A stretch of 64,000 nt of DNA, from NCBI GenBank assembly GCA_005223035.1, contig NJBK01000003.1, forward strand, positions 62,001-126,000, in the 5' to 3' direction. The DNA comes from Chloroflexi bacterium B3_Chlor (GTDB taxonomy: Bacteria > Chloroflexota > Anaerolineae > UBA7937 > B3-Chlor). Made by a program: the position numbers and the translations under genes. The first letter of the stretch is position 1; each line of letters opens with the position of its first letter. Shown piece by piece: positions 1 to 8,796 of the stretch. The notes below the pieces were generated by a model, which was not told where the DNA came from, searched no databases, and was given only the letters and a program-made list of their open reading frames with translations.

Positions 1-437
1 AGATCAATGGCATAGTCCCTGGCCTCTACCGGGACGAGGTCACCGCCAAACATCTCGGTGTATATCCTGTACATGGGGAAAGTAGAGTGACAGGCGATAC
101 TGTCGCCGCCATCATGCAGGAAAGCAAGGCACACCATGCGGAGAACATCGCACGAGCCGTTGCCGACAATGACGTTGTCTTCGTCGAAATCTGGGTCTAT
201 GAGCTCCGCGACCTTCGAGCGTAGTGCCGTATCGCACGTGCCAGGATAGCGATGGGCGTCGGCGAGAGCCTCTTTGATAGCTGCCGTGGCCAGAGGCGAG
301 GGGCCGAAGGGGTTTTCATTGGAAGCCAACTTGATGATCGTCTCCAGGCCGTACTCCCTCTGTACCTCCTCTATAGGCCTGCCTCCCACATAGAGGGGCA
401 CTCCCAGCAGATTCTCGTTAAGGGTGAGCTTTTCCAT
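1..437 (-). CDS. HisC-like class I/II aminotransferase, N-terminal part (cut by window edge)
   Basis: About 145 N-terminal residues of a PLP-dependent fold-type I aminotransferase are present; the rest lies left of the window. The segment KLASNENPFGPSP near residue 36 and the following IVGNGSCDVLRM stretch are typical of histidinol-phosphate/aromatic aminotransferases. The start is fixed by ATG at 437, preceded by GAGGTGACG. The gene lies 32 nt after the CoA-transferase gene and is probably the last visible member of a long minus-strand operon. HisC-family enzymes include true histidinol-phosphate aminotransferases and aromatic amino acid transaminases. Next to indolepyruvate oxidoreductase genes and with no his genes in sight, a tryptophan transaminase making indolepyruvate is my preferred inference. 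The PLP lysine is not visible in the window. Confidence 0.85.
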   Translation of the reverse strand, partial: MEKLTLNENLLGVPLYVGGRPIEEVQREYGLETIIKLASNENPFGPSPLATAAIKEALADAHRYPGTCDTALRSKVAELIDPDFDEDNVIVGNGSCDVLRMVCLAFLHDGGDSIACHSTFPMYRIYTEMFGGDLVPVEARDYAID

Positions 438-469
438 CGTCACCTCTACTCCTCATCAAGGAAGGGCCG

Positions 470-1663
470 TCAAATCACCCCTGCCTCTTTCAAGTCCTTC
501 ATCTTCTGTGCATCGTACCCGAGCAACTCGCCGTAGGTCTCCTGGTTGTGCTCCCCCATCCGAGGGGGAAAAGACATCTGCATATCCACGGATTCCAGAT
601 AGGGTGTAATCACCGGTGTTGGTGGCAAGAATACCGCTGTGCCAGTGCGAGGATCCCTGGAGGTTATCAACCTATCCTTGACCAGCGGATCCTCCACCAC
701 CTCCTTCACGGTGTTGACCGTGGATATGGGAACGCCTATGCTGTTGAACAGTTGAATCAGTTCCTCTGTCGTCCTGGTCTTGGTTATCTCGCTTATCTCT
801 TCATTCAGCTGCTTCACATCCGCTATCCGCCCGGCGTTCACCTTGCGCTCTTCGCGGTGCAACGAGTCGAACCCCGGCAGTTTAGTTATGGCCTGCCACT
901 GCCTGTCGTTTCCGACGGCGACATACACGTAGCCGTCCTCAGTCTCATACACGGAAACTGGGGCGAAGAATTCATGGGTGTTTCCTCTGCGCTTGATCTC
1001 CGCGCCGAAGCTCTTGGTAAGCATGACCGGATTTACCTGCCAGGAGACTGCACTCTGAAACATGGAGATGTCTATACGAGACCCCTCGCCGGTCGCCTGC
1101 CGCCTGTACAGAGCTCTCATGATCTGACCGTAGGCATGCTCGCTTGCGCCCAGGTCGGCCATGGGCAGTCCAAAGACCTGCGGCGGCCCGTCCGCCTCGC
1201 CCGTCAAACCCATAAACCCACAGCGTGCCTGTAGGATGGGGTCATAGGCCGCCTCGTTACTCTCGGGCCCAAAGCCAGTGATACCTACCCAGATTATGTC
1301 TTCTCTAATGGCTTTCAGTTGTTCGTATTCTATGCCCAACTTGGCATAGTTGCGCGGCAGCTGGTTGGAAGCAAACATATCCACATCCAACTTGAGGATC
1401 AGGTCCCGCAGGACGGCCTGGCCCTCTTCCCCCCTCAGATTCAGGGTGATCGCTTTCTTGCCTACGTTGTTGGGGAGGAAATAGCTGTCCATCGCCTCTT
1501 CCCCAAGGACGTTGCTTCCCACGAGGCGGTTGGGATCGCCCCGCTGGGGGTGCTCGACCCTGATCACCCTCATGCCTTCCGCAGCCAATCTGTAGGTGAG
1601 GTAAGGCAGGACTGTCGCCTGCTCCATGCTCAGTACAGTAAGGTCAGTGAATAGCTCCTTCAT
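470..1663 (-). CDS. Class III CoA-transferase (CaiB/BaiF family)
   Basis: A 397-residue protein, the usual length for the family. It has the N-terminal region with RVEHPQRGDPNR, the LNLRGEEGQ segment, and the central DPILQARCGFMGLTGE region followed by GLPMADLGAS, whose Asp aligns with the catalytic aspartate that carries the acyl-anhydride/CoA-thioester intermediates. Members move CoA between acyl-CoA donors and carboxylic acids. The ATG overlaps the stop of the molybdenum hydroxylase gene (ATGA), so translation is coupled. By analogy with the phenylsuccinyl-CoA transferase of anaerobic indoleacetate degradation it could activate a ring-opened aryl-succinate, but the substrate cannot be read from the sequence. 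Confidence 0.9.
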   Translation of the reverse strand: MKELFTDLTVLSMEQATVLPYLTYRLAAEGMRVIRVEHPQRGDPNRLVGSNVLGEEAMDSYFLPNNVGKKAITLNLRGEEGQAVLRDLILKLDVDMFASNQLPRNYAKLGIEYEQLKAIREDIIWVGITGFGPESNEAAYDPILQARCGFMGLTGEADGPPQVFGLPMADLGASEHAYGQIMRALYRRQATGEGSRIDISMFQSAVSWQVNPVMLTKSFGAEIKRRGNTHEFFAPVSVYETEDGYVYVAVGNDRQWQAITKLPGFDSLHREERKVNAGRIADVKQLNEEISEITKTRTTEELIQLFNSIGVPISTVNTVKEVVEDPLVKDRLITSRDPRTGTAVFLPPTPVITPYLESVDMQMSFPPRMGEHNQETYGELLGYDAQKMKDLKEAGVI

Positions 1664-3948
1664 TTCCCCTCCTGCGCTTTCTCTGCCTTTTCTCTCAAGG
1701 CTCTCAACACCTTCTCGGGGGTGATAGGCAAGTCTCGAATCCTTACCCCTACCGCATCGTAGACAGCATTGGCGATGGCTGGAGCGGTGGGGATATTGGC
1801 CGGCTCTGCCATGCCTTTGGCGCCAAAGGGACCGGCGGGGTCATCGGTCTCGATCAGGATCGTTTCGATCGGGGGCATCTCCAGTGCTGTAGGCAGAGCG
1901 TAGTCGGCGAAGTTGGGGTTGAGCATCTTTCCCTCCTCTAGCAGCACTTCCTCGTAGAGGGCATATCCCAGGCCCATGGACACCCCGCCATGGATTTGCC
2001 CCTCCACCGCCATGGGGTTGATGGCGCGCCCCACATCGTGGGCGGCCCCTATCTTCAATACCGTTACCTCTCCTGTCTCCGTGTCCACCTCGACCTCAAC
2101 GGCTTGAGTGGCGAAACTGTAGGTGGCAGAGATGTTGCCTCGAAACTCCTTGTCCTGCTTTTCAGTGGGGGGTTCGTACCAACCCCTGGTCAAGATCACA
2201 TCCCCGTCCGGCCGAAAATGCTTGCTGCGCACCATCTTGGCGAAGGGGACCCATTCCTCAGGCTCGCCCTTGAGAAATACCTTGCCGTCCTTCATGTCGA
2301 GATTCTCCACCTTATCGCCCAAGGTCTGGGCAGCCGCTTCCAGTATCTGCCGCTTGGCATCAGCTGCGGCCAGACGGGCCGAGTTGCCGGCGATGAAAGT
2401 GGTACGGCTCGCGTGGGCTCCCACGTCCCAGGGAGTGATATTGGTGTCGGTGTTGACCACGGTGATGTTCTCCACGGGGACTCCCAACTCTTCTGCCACA
2501 ATCTGGGCCAACACTGTGTCGGACCCTTGCCCCATATCGGTCGAGCCAGTTATCAGAGTCACCTTACCGAAGTCATCCACTTTCACCGTGCTTCCGCATC
2601 CATCGGAGGGATAGATTCGCGCCCCACCACCTACGTGAAACACCGAAGCCATACCTACACCCCGGTTCCCCGGCTTAGCCCGTTTCTGCTTCCAACCTAT
2701 GCTCTGGGCCGCGCTCTCGATGCATTCGGTCAGGCCACAGGTACTTATCTTCACACCCTGGCCGGTTACGTCTCCAGGCCGGTTGGCATTCTTCAACCGA
2801 AACTCCATAGGGTCCATACCAAGCTCGTGGGCCAGCATATCCATGTGCGATTCCAGGACGAAGGTGGCCTGGGGATTCCCGTACCCTCTCATCGCTCCGC
2901 TGTACGGGTTGTTTGTATAGGCCACAGTGACATCGTACTTGACGTTGGGAACGCGATAGAGGGAAGAGATGGTCAGCATCATCACGAGCGGAGTGGTAGA
3001 CCCCCAGGAACTATAAGCTCCGTTGTCCAGAATCATCCTGACTTCCCGGGCCAACAGAGTGCCATCCTTCTTGGCCCCGCTCTTTATGTCGCAGATCACC
3101 GGCTGCCGGGTGGGAGAGGCCATGAACTCCTCCTCCCTGGTGAAGGTTATCTTCACTGGGCAACCCGCCTTCTGAGCGAGGAAGACACAAATAGGCTCGA
3201 ATGGATACATGTCCAGTTTGCTTCCAAACCCACCGCCGATGACTGCCTTGATCACTCTAATCTTCGTGGCCGGAATCCCTAGAGCCATGCTCAAGTCACG
3301 CTGATACAAGAAGGGCATTTGCGTAGAACTCCAGACCGTAAGCTCGCCGGATGAGCTGAAACTGGCCAAACAAAAGCAAGTGCCCATGCAGCAATGGGTC
3401 ACGAAAGGAAGCTTGAAACGATCCTCAATGACTACATCCGAATCGGCGAAACTCTCTTGCACATCGCCATGATAGTAGGATTGGCGCATCTTCTCTTGGA
3501 TGTTATTCGGAGCTTCTTCATGAATGACGGGTGCGCCCGGCCTCATCGCCTCCTCAGGATCAAAGACCGCAGGTAGCTCTTCGTACTCGACCGTGATCAA
3601 CTCCAATGCCTCCCGGGCCGTATCCTCGTCAACGGCTGCCACGGCCGCGATCTCGTCACGTGTGGAACGAACCTTACCTGATTTGAGGACAGGATGATCC
3701 CGGGCCCAGCCGATCTTGACCTCAGGAATATCTTCAGCGGTGATCACGGCCTTCACCCCAGACAGCGCCCTGGCCCTGCTAGTGTCAACGCTCAGTATGC
3801 GGGCATGGGCGTGCTCGCTTCTGAGGATCTTGCCGTAAAGCATCCGCGGTACCTTCATATCGTGGCCGTATACGAGCTGACCCGTGACCTTGCCCGGTGC
3901 ATCCAATTTGGGCACCCGTTTTCCAACAAAGGAGAACTCCTCCGACAT
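1660..3948 (-). CDS. Xanthine dehydrogenase-family hydroxylase, molybdopterin-binding large subunit
   Basis: About 762 residues. It has the family hallmarks: QMPFLYQRDL, the GGGFGSK loop near residue 260, AMRGYGNPQ near residue 355, MGQGSDTVLAQI, and near the C terminus GAKGMAEP, which contains the catalytic glutamate. The CO-dehydrogenase loop AYRCSFR is absent, so this is an organic-substrate hydroxylase. ATG 3948 is preferred over upstream in-frame starts because GGAGGG precedes it at good spacing. It forms a molybdo-FeS-flavin complex with the two following subunits (small 3973-4431, medium 4471-5346). The family hydroxylates N-heterocycles with water as the oxygen source, which fits a pyrrole-ring hydroxylation of indoleacetate; that substrate is inferred from context. 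Confidence 0.92.
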   Translation of the reverse strand: MSEEFSFVGKRVPKLDAPGKVTGQLVYGHDMKVPRMLYGKILRSEHAHARILSVDTSRARALSGVKAVITAEDIPEVKIGWARDHPVLKSGKVRSTRDEIAAVAAVDEDTAREALELITVEYEELPAVFDPEEAMRPGAPVIHEEAPNNIQEKMRQSYYHGDVQESFADSDVVIEDRFKLPFVTHCCMGTCFCLASFSSSGELTVWSSTQMPFLYQRDLSMALGIPATKIRVIKAVIGGGFGSKLDMYPFEPICVFLAQKAGCPVKITFTREEEFMASPTRQPVICDIKSGAKKDGTLLAREVRMILDNGAYSSWGSTTPLVMMLTISSLYRVPNVKYDVTVAYTNNPYSGAMRGYGNPQATFVLESHMDMLAHELGMDPMEFRLKNANRPGDVTGQGVKISTCGLTECIESAAQSIGWKQKRAKPGNRGVGMASVFHVGGGARIYPSDGCGSTVKVDDFGKVTLITGSTDMGQGSDTVLAQIVAEELGVPVENITVVNTDTNITPWDVGAHASRTTFIAGNSARLAAADAKRQILEAAAQTLGDKVENLDMKDGKVFLKGEPEEWVPFAKMVRSKHFRPDGDVILTRGWYEPPTEKQDKEFRGNISATYSFATQAVEVEVDTETGEVTVLKIGAAHDVGRAINPMAVEGQIHGGVSMGLGYALYEEVLLEEGKMLNPNFADYALPTALEMPPIETILIETDDPAGPFGAKGMAEPANIPTAPAIANAVYDAVGVRIRDLPITPEKVLRALREKAEKAQEGK

Positions 3949-3972
3949 ACTTGCTCCCTCCGTCGCCACTGG

Positions 3973-4431
3973 TCACTCTTCACTGGCCGCCTTGATGGCA
4001 TCAACAATCTTGATGTAGCCCGTGCACCGACAGAGGTTTCCAGAGATCGCCTGCCTGATCTCTTCCTCGGTGGGCTGAGGGTTTCTATCAAGAAGGGCCT
4101 TGGCTGACATCAGCATCCCAGGCGTGCAGTATCCGCACTGCACAGCACCATACTCAATGAAAGCCTTCTGGAGAAGGTGTAGGTCCCCGCCGGAGGCCAG
4201 CCCCTCTACGGTCATGACCTCTTGGCCTCGAGCCTTGAGGGCCGGTACGAGGCAAGACGTGACTGGCTCACCGTCCAGCAGCACCGTGCACGCTCCGCAC
4301 TCACCTTCGCCGCAGGCCTCCTTGGTGCCCGTGAGTTCCAGCTGATCGCGGAGCACGTCTACCAACATGGCGTCAGGTTTGACCTCCACCGTCACCTGCT
4401 CGCCATTCAGCTTCATGGTTAGCACTTCCAT
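3973..4431 (-). CDS. Molybdenum hydroxylase small subunit, two [2Fe-2S] clusters
   Basis: A 152-residue protein with the plant-ferredoxin-type N-terminal cluster motif CGEGECGAC (residues about 40-48) plus a further Cys, and the C-terminal four-helix cluster domain with CGYCTPGM (about 99) and CRCTGY (about 134). These are all eight cysteines expected of CoxS/XdhC-like subunits. It passes electrons from the molybdenum centre to the FAD subunit. It sits between the medium and large subunit genes with short spacers. The start at 4431 has a modest AAGGGA upstream; an internal Met at residue 6 is an alternative. Confidence 0.93.
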   Translation of the reverse strand: MEVLTMKLNGEQVTVEVKPDAMLVDVLRDQLELTGTKEACGEGECGACTVLLDGEPVTSCLVPALKARGQEVMTVEGLASGGDLHLLQKAFIEYGAVQCGYCTPGMLMSAKALLDRNPQPTEEEIRQAISGNLCRCTGYIKIVDAIKAASEE

Positions 4432-4470
4432 AGTCCTTAGTCCCTTGAACTCACCTTTCCCTTTCTGTGT

Positions 4471-5346
4471 TCACCCTTCAGCAGCCCGCACAGCCCGTTC
4501 CAGGGCTCGCCTGAGCAAGACCTTGACCATCTCTTCACGATACTCCCGTGAGGCCCGCAACGGGTTGCTCCGCGGCTGTGCCTCTTGAGCAGCCACCTCC
4601 AATGCGCGCTCGACGGCCTCTCCCTCAACTGCTTTTCCCCGCAGCGCTTCCTCGGCCTTCCGGGCCCTGAAAGGCGTGAGCGCCACAGGGCCAAGGGCCA
4701 ATCTGACGTCCTCAAAAGCGGTACCGTCACCGTTCAAAGTGGTCACCACGGCCGCGTTCAGGATCGGCAGCGACAAGGCTCTTCGCTTCGCCAAGCGACC
4801 GAACGATGAGCCCTCGTTGCCATCCAGGGCTCGAAAACGCAGGGCCACGAGGATCTCAGCACTGGCGTTCACAGTCGATTCTCCCGGCCTTACATATAGG
4901 CTCTCCAAGAGCTCTAGTCGGGTTCCCTGGCTCCCGACGATCTCCGCCTGTGCATCCAGCGCCGTCAGGGGAATCGCTGTGTCCGCGGCGGGCTGCGCGT
5001 TGACTATGTTGCCACCCACCGTCCCCATGTAGCGTATCTGTGGAGAACCCACCGCTGATGCGCCCTCGGCCAACGCAGCGGCCTTTTCCCGGATCAGATC
5101 AGATGAGGACAGGTGCTGATGAGTGACGCCAGCACCGACTCTGATCACGTCTCCTTGGAGCTCGATCCCCTTTAGCTCATCCAGGCGGCTGATGTCCACC
5201 AGGCACTCAACCTTTCGCTCCCTCTTCTTCAACTGGGGAATCAGGTCCGTCCCGCCGGCGATCACCCTCGCCTGGCCTTGGTACTCCGCCAGCATCTCCA
5301 GAGCCTCCTCAATCGACGCCGGGAGGAGGTACTTCTTCCACTTCAT
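4471..5346 (-). CDS. Molybdenum hydroxylase medium subunit, FAD-binding
   Basis: A 291-residue CoxM-type protein. The N-terminal FAD-binding loop reads IAGGTDLIPQ (about residue 30) and the second, pyrophosphate-binding stretch reads MGTVGGNIVNAQPAADT (about 107), followed by the CO-dehydrogenase flavoprotein C-terminal domain. The start ATG overlaps the iorB stop codon (ATGA), so the Mo-hydroxylase genes are translationally coupled to the indolepyruvate oxidoreductase genes. That strongly suggests the two enzymes work in the same pathway. It accepts electrons from the [2Fe-2S] subunit and delivers them to an unknown acceptor. Confidence 0.92.
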   Translation of the reverse strand: MKWKKYLLPASIEEALEMLAEYQGQARVIAGGTDLIPQLKKRERKVECLVDISRLDELKGIELQGDVIRVGAGVTHQHLSSSDLIREKAAALAEGASAVGSPQIRYMGTVGGNIVNAQPAADTAIPLTALDAQAEIVGSQGTRLELLESLYVRPGESTVNASAEILVALRFRALDGNEGSSFGRLAKRRALSLPILNAAVVTTLNGDGTAFEDVRLALGPVALTPFRARKAEEALRGKAVEGEAVERALEVAAQEAQPRSNPLRASREYREEMVKVLLRRALERAVRAAEG

Positions 5347-5894
5347 TGTTCCCTCCGATAACCAGCTTCAAAGGCTTCCAGATTCACCACCCTGAATCTT
5401 GATGGAGTAATGCGTTCAATGGTAGCCTTGATCTCATCGTGGCCGAAGGGCAGCTGAGGCACGCTCACAGCATAGCCGATGAGAGCCAGGTTGGAGGAGC
5501 GCGGAGAGCCGAGTTCCAGGGCTATCTTGTCGGCTCCGAAGCTATGAGCGGTGATTTCATTCCTGGCCAAGTATGCCTCCACCCCCGCGTCCCAGAAATC
5601 GCCCCGAGAACTGTTGACGAAGCAAAGGCCGCCACGCCTGACAAAGGCCAAAGTACGGTACACTTCGTCCTCGTCGAAGGAGATTAGGACGTCAGCCGTG
5701 CCGTGGCGAATCAAGGGGCTCGCGTACACGCCAATCTTCAGGTGTGAGATAACTGAGCCTCCTCGCTGGCTCATCCCGTGGGTCTCGGAACCCAAGATGT
5801 CGCACCCCAGGGCCAAGGCGCTCTCCGAGAATATCCTGGTCGCGAAGAGGACACCTTGACCTCCCACACCGGAAAGGATCAGTTTCAAGTCCAT
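5343..5894 (-). CDS. iorB: Indolepyruvate:ferredoxin oxidoreductase, beta (gamma-domain) subunit
   Basis: A 183-residue protein beginning MDLKLILSGVGGQGVLF, the glycine-rich signature of the pyruvate/ketoisovalerate oxidoreductase gamma domain, followed by ETHGMSQRGGSV. I chose ATG 5894, 7 nt after the iorA stop, over an upstream in-frame start inside iorA. With IorA it oxidatively decarboxylates aryl pyruvates to aryl-acetyl-CoA and reduces ferredoxin. No strong ribosome site is visible, which fits coupling to iorA. It overlaps the next gene by ATGA. Confidence 0.92.
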   Translation of the reverse strand: MDLKLILSGVGGQGVLFATRIFSESALALGCDILGSETHGMSQRGGSVISHLKIGVYASPLIRHGTADVLISFDEDEVYRTLAFVRRGGLCFVNSSRGDFWDAGVEAYLARNEITAHSFGADKIALELGSPRSSNLALIGYAVSVPQLPFGHDEIKATIERITPSRFRVVNLEAFEAGYRREQ

Positions 5895-5901
5895 CTCATT
5901 G

Positions 5902-7764
5902 CTAGGCTTCAACGATGCACTCCTTGGGACACGCTTCAATGCAGACTCCGCAATTGACACAGATCCGCCGATCAATAACCACCCGGTCCAGAGCCTCGTT
6001 GAGTACGAGAGCCGGGCATTCGAAGGCCAGCTGACAGTACTGGCAACCATCGCACTCCTCGGTGACGGCTACCCGCACCGGATTCTCTTGCAAGGGAGTA
6101 GGGTCGTAGAGCACGCACGGACGCTTGGCGATAAGGACGGCGATTCCGCCATCCGGCTGTCGGGAGTACTCTCGCGCTCGCTTGACCAGCGCCTCGAAGT
6201 CTCTCACGCGATAGGGATCCATCTCCTCAATGAAACCTACGCCACAGGCTCGCACGAGGTCCTTGATAGCCACCCTCTGGCCCTGACGACCGTCGGCCAA
6301 GATGCCCGAATCGGCCGTGGGCTGCATTCCGGTCATGGCCGTGATGCTGTTGTCCAAGATGATCAGGATAAAGCGGGCCTGGTTGTGAACGGCGTTAGCC
6401 AGAGCAGGGACTCCTGCATGCAGGAAGGTCGAATCACCGATGGTCGCGGCGATGGGCACATCCTTGCCGTCTTGATGGTAGGCTTGATACAAGCCACTGG
6501 CGATGGTAACTGCCCCTCCCATGTCGAGACACGTATCCACCGCTTTCAGGTTCAGGCCCAAGGTGTAGCATCCGATGTCACTGGGATAGATGGCGTTCGA
6601 ACCTAGAACTCTCTTCATGGCGAAGAAAGCAGCGCGGTGCATACAGCCCGGGCACAGCCGTGGTCGCCGGACGGGAAGATCCAAATCGGCGACCAGCGTC
6701 GCCAACTCCCGGGTATCAGTCTCAGGAGGCAACTCCAAGCCTAGCTTGTCCATCTCCGCAGTCACGATCTGACTTATCACTTCGGGTGTCAGCTCGCCCG
6801 CTGATGGCACTACGCCGTTGTGTCGGCCCAGCACCTTGTGCTTGTCCAGAACCTGCAACTCGATGACGGCGTCCGGTTCCTCAAGGATCAGTACCTGGTT
6901 GCACCCTGCCACAAAGTCAGCCACCAGCTTCTGCGGCAGGGGGTGAGGCGTTCCAATCTTGAGAATGGGGAACCGTCCGTCCAGTCCTAGCTCTCGGAGC
7001 GTGTCAGTCAAGACGGAATAGCTGGTTCCTCCAGCTATGAAACCCAGCGTGTGGTCTTGACCTTCGTCACATGCATTGAGCTCCGACTTCTCAAACTCCT
7101 CCTCGATGCTTGCCAACTTCTTGTTCAGTTCTTTGTGCAAGATGTATCGGAAGGGAGGCGTCGCCGCCCAGCGCCCGGGGTCCTTCTCGAAGTCGGCAGG
7201 GCGCTCGAGTTCCTGGACTGGCAGGAATGTGATGTTCTGTCTGGCATGGGAGACACGGATGGCGGGGCGAAGGATGACCGGCATACGGTGTTTCTCCGAT
7301 AGCTCGAAGGCAGCCTTGACCATCTCCTTGGCTTCCCGCGGGCTTGAGGGATCAAGAGCTGGCACCTTGGCGAACATGGCGAAGAACCGGGTATCCTGCT
7401 CCGTCTGGGAGGAATGAGGCCCGGGGTCGTCGCAGCAGATGATCACAAAGCCGCCCTTGACCCCGGTGTAGGCCGAACTCATCAGTGGGTCGGCGGCCAC
7501 ATTCAGACCGACCTGCTTCATAATCACCGCGCCCCGCTTGCCGGTGTAGCTGGCCGCCAGGGCCACCTCGTAGGCCACCTTCTCGTTGATACTCCACTCA
7601 ACATGGGTGGCTAGGCCCAATTCCTTCTTGAACCGTACCACCGCTGGCAAAATCTCAGAACTTGGCGTACCAGGATAAGAGGCCACCACATGGCATCCAC
7701 TCTCTACGATGCCTCGTGCGATGGCCTCGTTACCCAGGAGCACCTCTTGTCTCAGTTCACCCAA
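5902..7764 (-). CDS. iorA: Indolepyruvate:ferredoxin oxidoreductase, alpha subunit
   Basis: About 620 residues. It has the N-terminal pyrimidine domain (LLGNEAIARG, ASYPGTPSSEI), the C-terminal ThDP domain with RLCPGCMH and the Mg/ThDP motif GDSTFLHAG...LDNS, and two terminal [4Fe-4S] motifs (CDGCQYC and CVNCGVCIEAC), as in bacterial and archaeal IorA. The enzyme converts indolepyruvate (or other aryl pyruvates) plus CoA to the aryl-acetyl-CoA, CO2 and reduced ferredoxin. The start is uncertain. TTG 7764 has AAGGA 8 nt upstream and gives a family-like N terminus; GTG 7830 and GTG 7743 are alternatives. This is an oxygen-sensitive enzyme type, so it points to an anaerobe. Confidence 0.92.
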   Translation of the reverse strand: MGELRQEVLLGNEAIARGIVESGCHVVASYPGTPSSEILPAVVRFKKELGLATHVEWSINEKVAYEVALAASYTGKRGAVIMKQVGLNVAADPLMSSAYTGVKGGFVIICCDDPGPHSSQTEQDTRFFAMFAKVPALDPSSPREAKEMVKAAFELSEKHRMPVILRPAIRVSHARQNITFLPVQELERPADFEKDPGRWAATPPFRYILHKELNKKLASIEEEFEKSELNACDEGQDHTLGFIAGGTSYSVLTDTLRELGLDGRFPILKIGTPHPLPQKLVADFVAGCNQVLILEEPDAVIELQVLDKHKVLGRHNGVVPSAGELTPEVISQIVTAEMDKLGLELPPETDTRELATLVADLDLPVRRPRLCPGCMHRAAFFAMKRVLGSNAIYPSDIGCYTLGLNLKAVDTCLDMGGAVTIASGLYQAYHQDGKDVPIAATIGDSTFLHAGVPALANAVHNQARFILIILDNSITAMTGMQPTADSGILADGRQGQRVAIKDLVRACGVGFIEEMDPYRVRDFEALVKRAREYSRQPDGGIAVLIAKRPCVLYDPTPLQENPVRVAVTEECDGCQYCQLAFECPALVLNEALDRVVIDRRICVNCGVCIEACPKECIVEA

Positions 7765-7868
7765 TAGATGATTCCTTGCGGCGAGTGCTCCAATGGCGAA
7801 GCAGCGGCGGACACAGCCAAAAGCGTCCACGGTTGCATCGCTCAGCAGCGGCGCGATCCGCCACCACG

Positions 7869-8693
7869 CTACTCGTCAAATCTGAAAACCGGCTCCTGAT
7901 AGAACCTCACGCGGTTGTCCTTGATCTTCCTCTTGATCGAACTGTCGAGCCAGATGTTTTTCTGCTCTAGGGGTAAGTCAGAATCGAGCATCACCATATC
8001 CACGTTGAGCCCCAACGCTCTGCCAGAGATCGTGTGTCGGGTCACACCCATCGGCACCTTCGCCCCGTTAAGTGATGTCCTCATAATCTCACCACGACTA
8101 TAAGAAGGAAAGACCACCACCGCGGTGAGATCCGGGTACTCCTCCAGCAAACCTTCCAGTTCGTCGGTCGCGGCCCGGTATACGTCCGCCTGGCCTTTGT
8201 ATGCGTCGACCACGTCATTCAGAAGGGTAACCTGCGCTTCCAGGTTCATCCCTCCCTTGACGCCCAAGACAGTGCCATCCTGCAACACCACATAGCAGAG
8301 AATCGTCCTGAGGCACAGCGCCCTGCGGGCCAGACCCAGGTCCATGGCCTTGACCTCCACCCCTTCAATGTCTTCCAGGCCCTTCACCAGCTTGTCCCTC
8401 GATACGTTGACCACGGCATGACACCAGGCGAACAACTGGATGCTGGGCGCATGGTAATCCACTATCTGGACCAGGACGTCCCGGATGCCGAGCTCCCTCA
8501 AAGCCGCTACCCTTGTGGCCCCGTCCAGGACCACAAATTGATCTCCTGCTTCCGTCACCACAGGCGGGTTCTTGAGGATGCCGTCACTTTGCAGGCGCCG
8601 AGCGAGCCTTTCAACCCGCTTCGGATCTACTTCCTCGTGACCGATCACGTCTGTGGAATGAACGATGCGCAGGACAACGTCGCCGATTTTCAT
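7869..8693 (-). CDS. ParB/sulfiredoxin-fold protein, SerK/SbnI-like free-serine kinase candidate
   Basis: A 274-residue protein with an N-terminal ParB-like domain: HSTDVIGHEEVDPKRVERL, SDGILKNPPVV and VVLDGATRVAALRELGI. The HE pair and the DG(A/T)xR loop correspond to the catalytic and nucleotide-binding segments of archaeal ADP-dependent serine kinase SerK and staphylococcal SbnI, which make O-phosphoserine from free serine. There is no HTH or DNA-binding C-terminal domain as in partition ParB; a roughly 150-residue C-terminal domain follows, as in SbnI. ATG 8693 is chosen because AAAGGGAG lies just upstream. It sits directly downstream of a TrpB2 gene, whose family can use O-phosphoserine, so the pair makes biochemical sense. 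Activity is inferred. Confidence 0.7.
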   Translation of the reverse strand: MKIGDVVLRIVHSTDVIGHEEVDPKRVERLARRLQSDGILKNPPVVTEAGDQFVVLDGATRVAALRELGIRDVLVQIVDYHAPSIQLFAWCHAVVNVSRDKLVKGLEDIEGVEVKAMDLGLARRALCLRTILCYVVLQDGTVLGVKGGMNLEAQVTLLNDVVDAYKGQADVYRAATDELEGLLEEYPDLTAVVVFPSYSRGEIMRTSLNGAKVPMGVTRHTISGRALGLNVDMVMLDSDLPLEQKNIWLDSSIKRKIKDNRVRFYQEPVFRFDE

Positions 8694-8720
8694 AAGCTCC
8701 CTTTTGCCTCGCAGGCTAGA

Positions 8721-8796
8721 AGGGAAGGACAAGGAACTTGCTCCTCGCCCTTCCCTGACTCATCTAGCGGCGTCTGCATAGAGGCGTCCGCCTCTA
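8721..8796 (-). other. Two stem-loops between trpB2 and the serine-kinase-like gene
   Basis: Positions 8779-8796 form a perfect inverted repeat (TAGAGGCG/CGCCTCTA) that includes the trpB2 stop codon. Positions 8721-8728 and 8749-8756 pair as AGGGAAGG/CCTTCCCT. Neither is followed by a T-run, so they look like mRNA-processing or stability elements rather than a terminator. Confidence 0.5.

Noticed and set aside
1990-3282. Long plus-strand ORF of 430 codons (and similar antisense frames at 5899-6606, 21249-22043, 54645-55820, 55986-57029)
   Set aside because: These lie antisense to well-supported genes and have no ribosome sites or family features; they arise from GC-rich codon bias.
1660-5346. 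Aerobic carbon monoxide dehydrogenase (CoxMSL)
   Set aside because: Subunit architecture fits, but the large subunit lacks the AYRCSFR active-site loop; it has RGYGNPQ as in hydroxylases of organic substrates.
7869-8693. Chromosome-partition ParB
   Set aside because: Only the ParB-like N-terminal fold is shared; no HTH domain, no parA and no parS-like sites were seen.
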